DNA of 6,942 bases, from contig JAUNBY010000083.1 of NCBI GenBank assembly GCA_030526935.1, positions 1 to 6,942 on the forward strand, read 5' to 3'. A program made the position numbers and the translations under genes. The notes beneath the pieces were generated by a model. The model searched no databases. It was not told where the DNA came from and saw only the letters and a program-made list of their open reading frames with translations. Of the stretch, positions 5,892 to 6,942 are shown one piece after another. The stretch comes from Clostridia bacterium. GTDB taxonomy: Bacteria > Bacillota > Clostridia > Christensenellales > Aristaeellaceae. Numbering within the stretch: the first letter of the stretch is position 1; every line of letters starts with the position of its first letter.

Positions 5892-6440
5892 TTAACGCCC
5901 CCTTAATTTCTTTTTATAGTCCAGCGCATAATTCACCAATGCGATGAACGCCATGATCACCGCGAGCAGCAACACTATTCTACCCGCGGGAAGCAGCCAC
6001 TTTCCACGCGTAAGCCACACGACGAAATCCGGCGGGTAGGGATATACCATGAGTATCGACACCACGAGAAGAACCATCGCTATCTTTCCGAAAACGTTGG
6101 ACTGAACGACTATGCCATTCTTAAAAAAGAACACCCCGCCTATTACCATAATTATATCGTGTATCAGATATATTATGACTACGATTATATGAATGCGGGC
6201 AATGCTCGTAAGGCAAAACAGCATTGCCAACTGCATGAGCTTGTCGGCGAGCGGGTCTATGAGTTTGCCGAAGGTGGTTATCTGGTTTAGCCGCCTTGCG
6301 AGAAAGCCGTCCAGCGCATCCGTGAAAGCCGCCGCTATGTAGGCGATGAGCGCCCATCCATGATTGCCCTGCGCGAACAGGCGGCAGAAAACCGGTATCA
6401 GTATCATTCTTATGATGGTCAGCGCGTTTGGAAGATTCAT
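5892..6440 (-). CDS. pgsA: CDP-diacylglycerol-glycerol-3-phosphate 3-phosphatidyltransferase
   Basis: Makes phosphatidylglycerol phosphate from CDP-diacylglycerol and glycerol-3-phosphate at the membrane, the committed step to phosphatidylglycerol and cardiolipin. The 182-residue protein has the complete CDP-alcohol phosphotransferase signature: Asp41, Asp44-Gly45, Ala48-Arg49, Gly58, Asp62 and Asp66. About six hydrophobic segments are seen, near 3-20, 27-40, 69-92, 93-107, 118-135 and 153-172. The start is ATG 6438-6440, giving the family-typical MNLPN beginning and following a good ribosome binding site. The frame is open 22 codons further up to TTG 6506, but that part has no ribosome binding site and is unlike the family. 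It is the first gene of a pair with murI and has its own promoter about 220 nt upstream. A CMP-forming cardiolipin synthase or another CDP-alcohol transferase is the alternative, less likely given the N-terminus. Confidence 0.9.
   Translation of the reverse strand: MNLPNALTIIRMILIPVFCRLFAQGNHGWALIAYIAAAFTDALDGFLARRLNQITTFGKLIDPLADKLMQLAMLFCLTSIARIHIIVVIIYLIHDIIMVIGGVFFFKNGIVVQSNVFGKIAMVLLVVSILMVYPYPPDFVVWLTRGKWLLPAGRIVLLLAVIMAFIALVNYALDYKKKLRGR
5898..5904 (-). promoter_or_regulatory. Unusual ribosome binding site of murI inside pgsA
   Basis: Read on the minus strand this is AAGGGGG, 7 nt before the GTG start. It differs from the AGGAGG consensus and lies within the last codons of pgsA (Leu-Arg-Gly-Arg). 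A weak site with a GTG start and a 1-nt gap suggests that murI translation depends partly on ribosomes finishing pgsA. Confidence 0.7.
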
Positions 6441-6447
6441 CTGATTA

Positions 6448-6454
6448 CTCTCCT
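6448..6454 (-). promoter_or_regulatory. Ribosome binding site fixing the pgsA start
   Basis: The minus strand reads AGGAGAG here, with 7 nt between it and ATG 6438-6440. This supports the 182-residue form beginning MNLPN over the 204-residue upstream extension. Confidence 0.88.
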
Positions 6455-6483
6455 GAATATATTGCTCCACTGCGAGTCTCGTC

Positions 6484-6519
6484 ATTAAAATACCGCCGCC
6501 GCTCAACTACGACGACGGT
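6484..6519 (-). terminator. Possible attenuator or terminator hairpin in the pgsA leader
   Basis: On the minus strand ACCGTCGTC (6519-6511) pairs with GGCGGCGGT (6500-6492) as 9 bp including two G-U pairs, around a 10-nt loop. It is followed directly by ATTTTAAT (6491-6484). This resembles an intrinsic terminator, placed about 145 nt after the predicted start and about 44 nt before ATG. The U-run is short, so it may be leaky or only structural. Confidence 0.38.
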
Positions 6520-6669
6520 TCACGCGCGGCTTACGCGGGACTGTGCTTACCTGTTATACAACGGTAACGGCGGACGGCGCGTCGGCGCGAAAGCTCGCGA
6601 ACGTCGCCCGACGGCGATTGAGGAAAACGCAACGATCCTCGCAACCCTTCGCTTATACGCCACATTTAC

Positions 6670-6698
6670 ATTCTAGCATGGCAGGGTGGTTATGTCAA
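6670..6698 (-). promoter_or_regulatory. Strong sigma-A promoter upstream of pgsA
   Basis: On the minus strand the -35 TTGACA (6698-6693) is perfect, the spacer is 17 bp, and the -10 is TAGAAT (6675-6670) preceded by TG one base away. Transcription should start near 6663. It lies 38 bp beyond the rlmH stop. No clear terminator separates rlmH from it, so read-through from rlmH could also feed pgsA and murI. Confidence 0.87.
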
Positions 6699-6736
6699 TA
6701 TATTTTAAGGTTTAGTTTAGTAAGCGGCGAGCGACG

Positions 6737-6942
6737 TCATTTATGGTATCTCTCATTCGCGTCGATTTTGAAGGCTCTGTACATCTGTTCAAGCAGAATG
6801 ACGCGCATCAGCTGATGAGGGAAGGTGAGGCGCGAAAACGACAGCTTTTCATCGCAGCGGTTCTCGACGGCGCTGCCTAATCCGAGGCTTCCGCCTATTA
6901 CGAATACGACGCGCCGTGAGCTGTCCCGCCATGCGGCGAGCT
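6737..6942 (-). CDS. rlmH: 23S rRNA pseudouridine-1915 N3-methyltransferase, C-terminal part
   Basis: The gene runs off the right edge; the last 67 codons are present, ending with TGA at 6737-6739. RlmH uses S-adenosylmethionine to methylate pseudouridine 1915 in helix 69 of 23S rRNA on the assembled ribosome. The visible part holds its hallmark motifs: VFVIGGSLGLG, the glycine-rich SAM-binding segment of the SPOUT knot, then LSFSRLTFPHQLMRVILLEQ and MYRAFKI, and the family-typical C-terminal tyrosine-histidine (RYHK). The whole protein is usually about 155-160 residues, so roughly 90 residues lie outside. The order rlmH, pgsA, murI is all on one strand, with 296 bp between rlmH and pgsA. Confidence 0.95.
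   Translation of the reverse strand, partial: LAAWRDSSRRVVFVIGGSLGLGSAVENRCDEKLSFSRLTFPHQLMRVILLEQMYRAFKIDANERYHK

Larger units (their letters stand above)
6441..6663 (-). promoter_or_regulatory. Long structured leader of pgsA
   Basis: From the predicted start near 6663 to ATG 6440 is about 220 nt of GC-rich sequence without a convincing gene. Read on the minus strand it can form several hairpins: GAGGA with TCCTC near 6614-6640, CGCGA with TCGCG near 6587-6600, and the stem at 6492-6519. I do not recognise a known riboswitch, T-box, 6S RNA or signal-recognition RNA consensus in it. It may simply be an untranslated leader. A short terminated RNA is the other possibility. Confidence 0.4.

Noticed and set aside
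6441..6506. 22-residue N-terminal extension of PgsA from TTG
   Set aside because: There is no ribosome binding site for it and it is unlike the family, whereas ATG 6440 gives the typical MNLPN start with AGGAG ahead.

Overview
The window looks like chromosomal DNA of a Gram-positive, anaerobic member of the Bacillota, probably an uncultured gut-type Clostridium relative. The evidence is AGGAGG-like ribosome binding sites, near-consensus sigma-A promoters that all have 17-bp spacers, a PgsA beginning MNLPN, a typical rlmH and murI, and two exported redox proteins of kinds common in anaerobic Clostridia. Coding DNA is GC-rich yet uses many ATA isoleucine codons, and the promoters are AT-rich. 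No phage, insertion sequence, CRISPR array or rRNA is seen.

Left half, plus strand. A GC-rich hairpin at the left edge probably ends a gene outside the window. After a non-coding stretch, a strong promoter (296-324) drives a 617-residue secreted ResA/TlpA-like thioredoxin protein (376-2229) with a long, multi-domain C-terminal extension. A hairpin terminator follows. Next is a self-contained tRNA-Leu(CAA) gene (2545-2629) with its own promoter and terminator. After about 300 bp without a convincing gene, a perfect-consensus promoter (2928-2956) covered by inverted repeats drives a 678-residue Tat-exported flavoprotein (2995-5031). This protein has an N-terminal covalent-FMN domain and a fumarate-reductase-like FAD domain, but its substrate-site residues differ from those of true fumarate reductases.

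Right half, minus strand. A strong, probably bidirectional terminator (5056-5096) separates the flavoprotein from a convergent housekeeping cluster. Read leftward this is rlmH (3' end only), pgsA and murI. PgsA makes phosphatidylglycerol phosphate for the membrane, MurI makes D-glutamate for peptidoglycan, and RlmH modifies 23S rRNA. pgsA and murI are separated by one base and are certainly co-transcribed. A strong promoter lies about 220 nt before pgsA, and its leader contains a possible terminator/attenuator hairpin.

How the parts may fit together. The two plus-strand proteins are both exported and both redox-active, but they are separately transcribed around the tRNA. The flavoprotein probably ends an extracytoplasmic, flavin-based electron transfer chain that reduces an unknown small organic acceptor. 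Its electron donor and the ApbE-type flavin transferase it should need are not in the window. The thioredoxin protein may keep exported thiols reduced. That link is inference. The best candidates for something undescribed are the unusual active site of the flavoprotein with its dyad-covered promoter, the multi-domain thioredoxin, and the pgsA leader.
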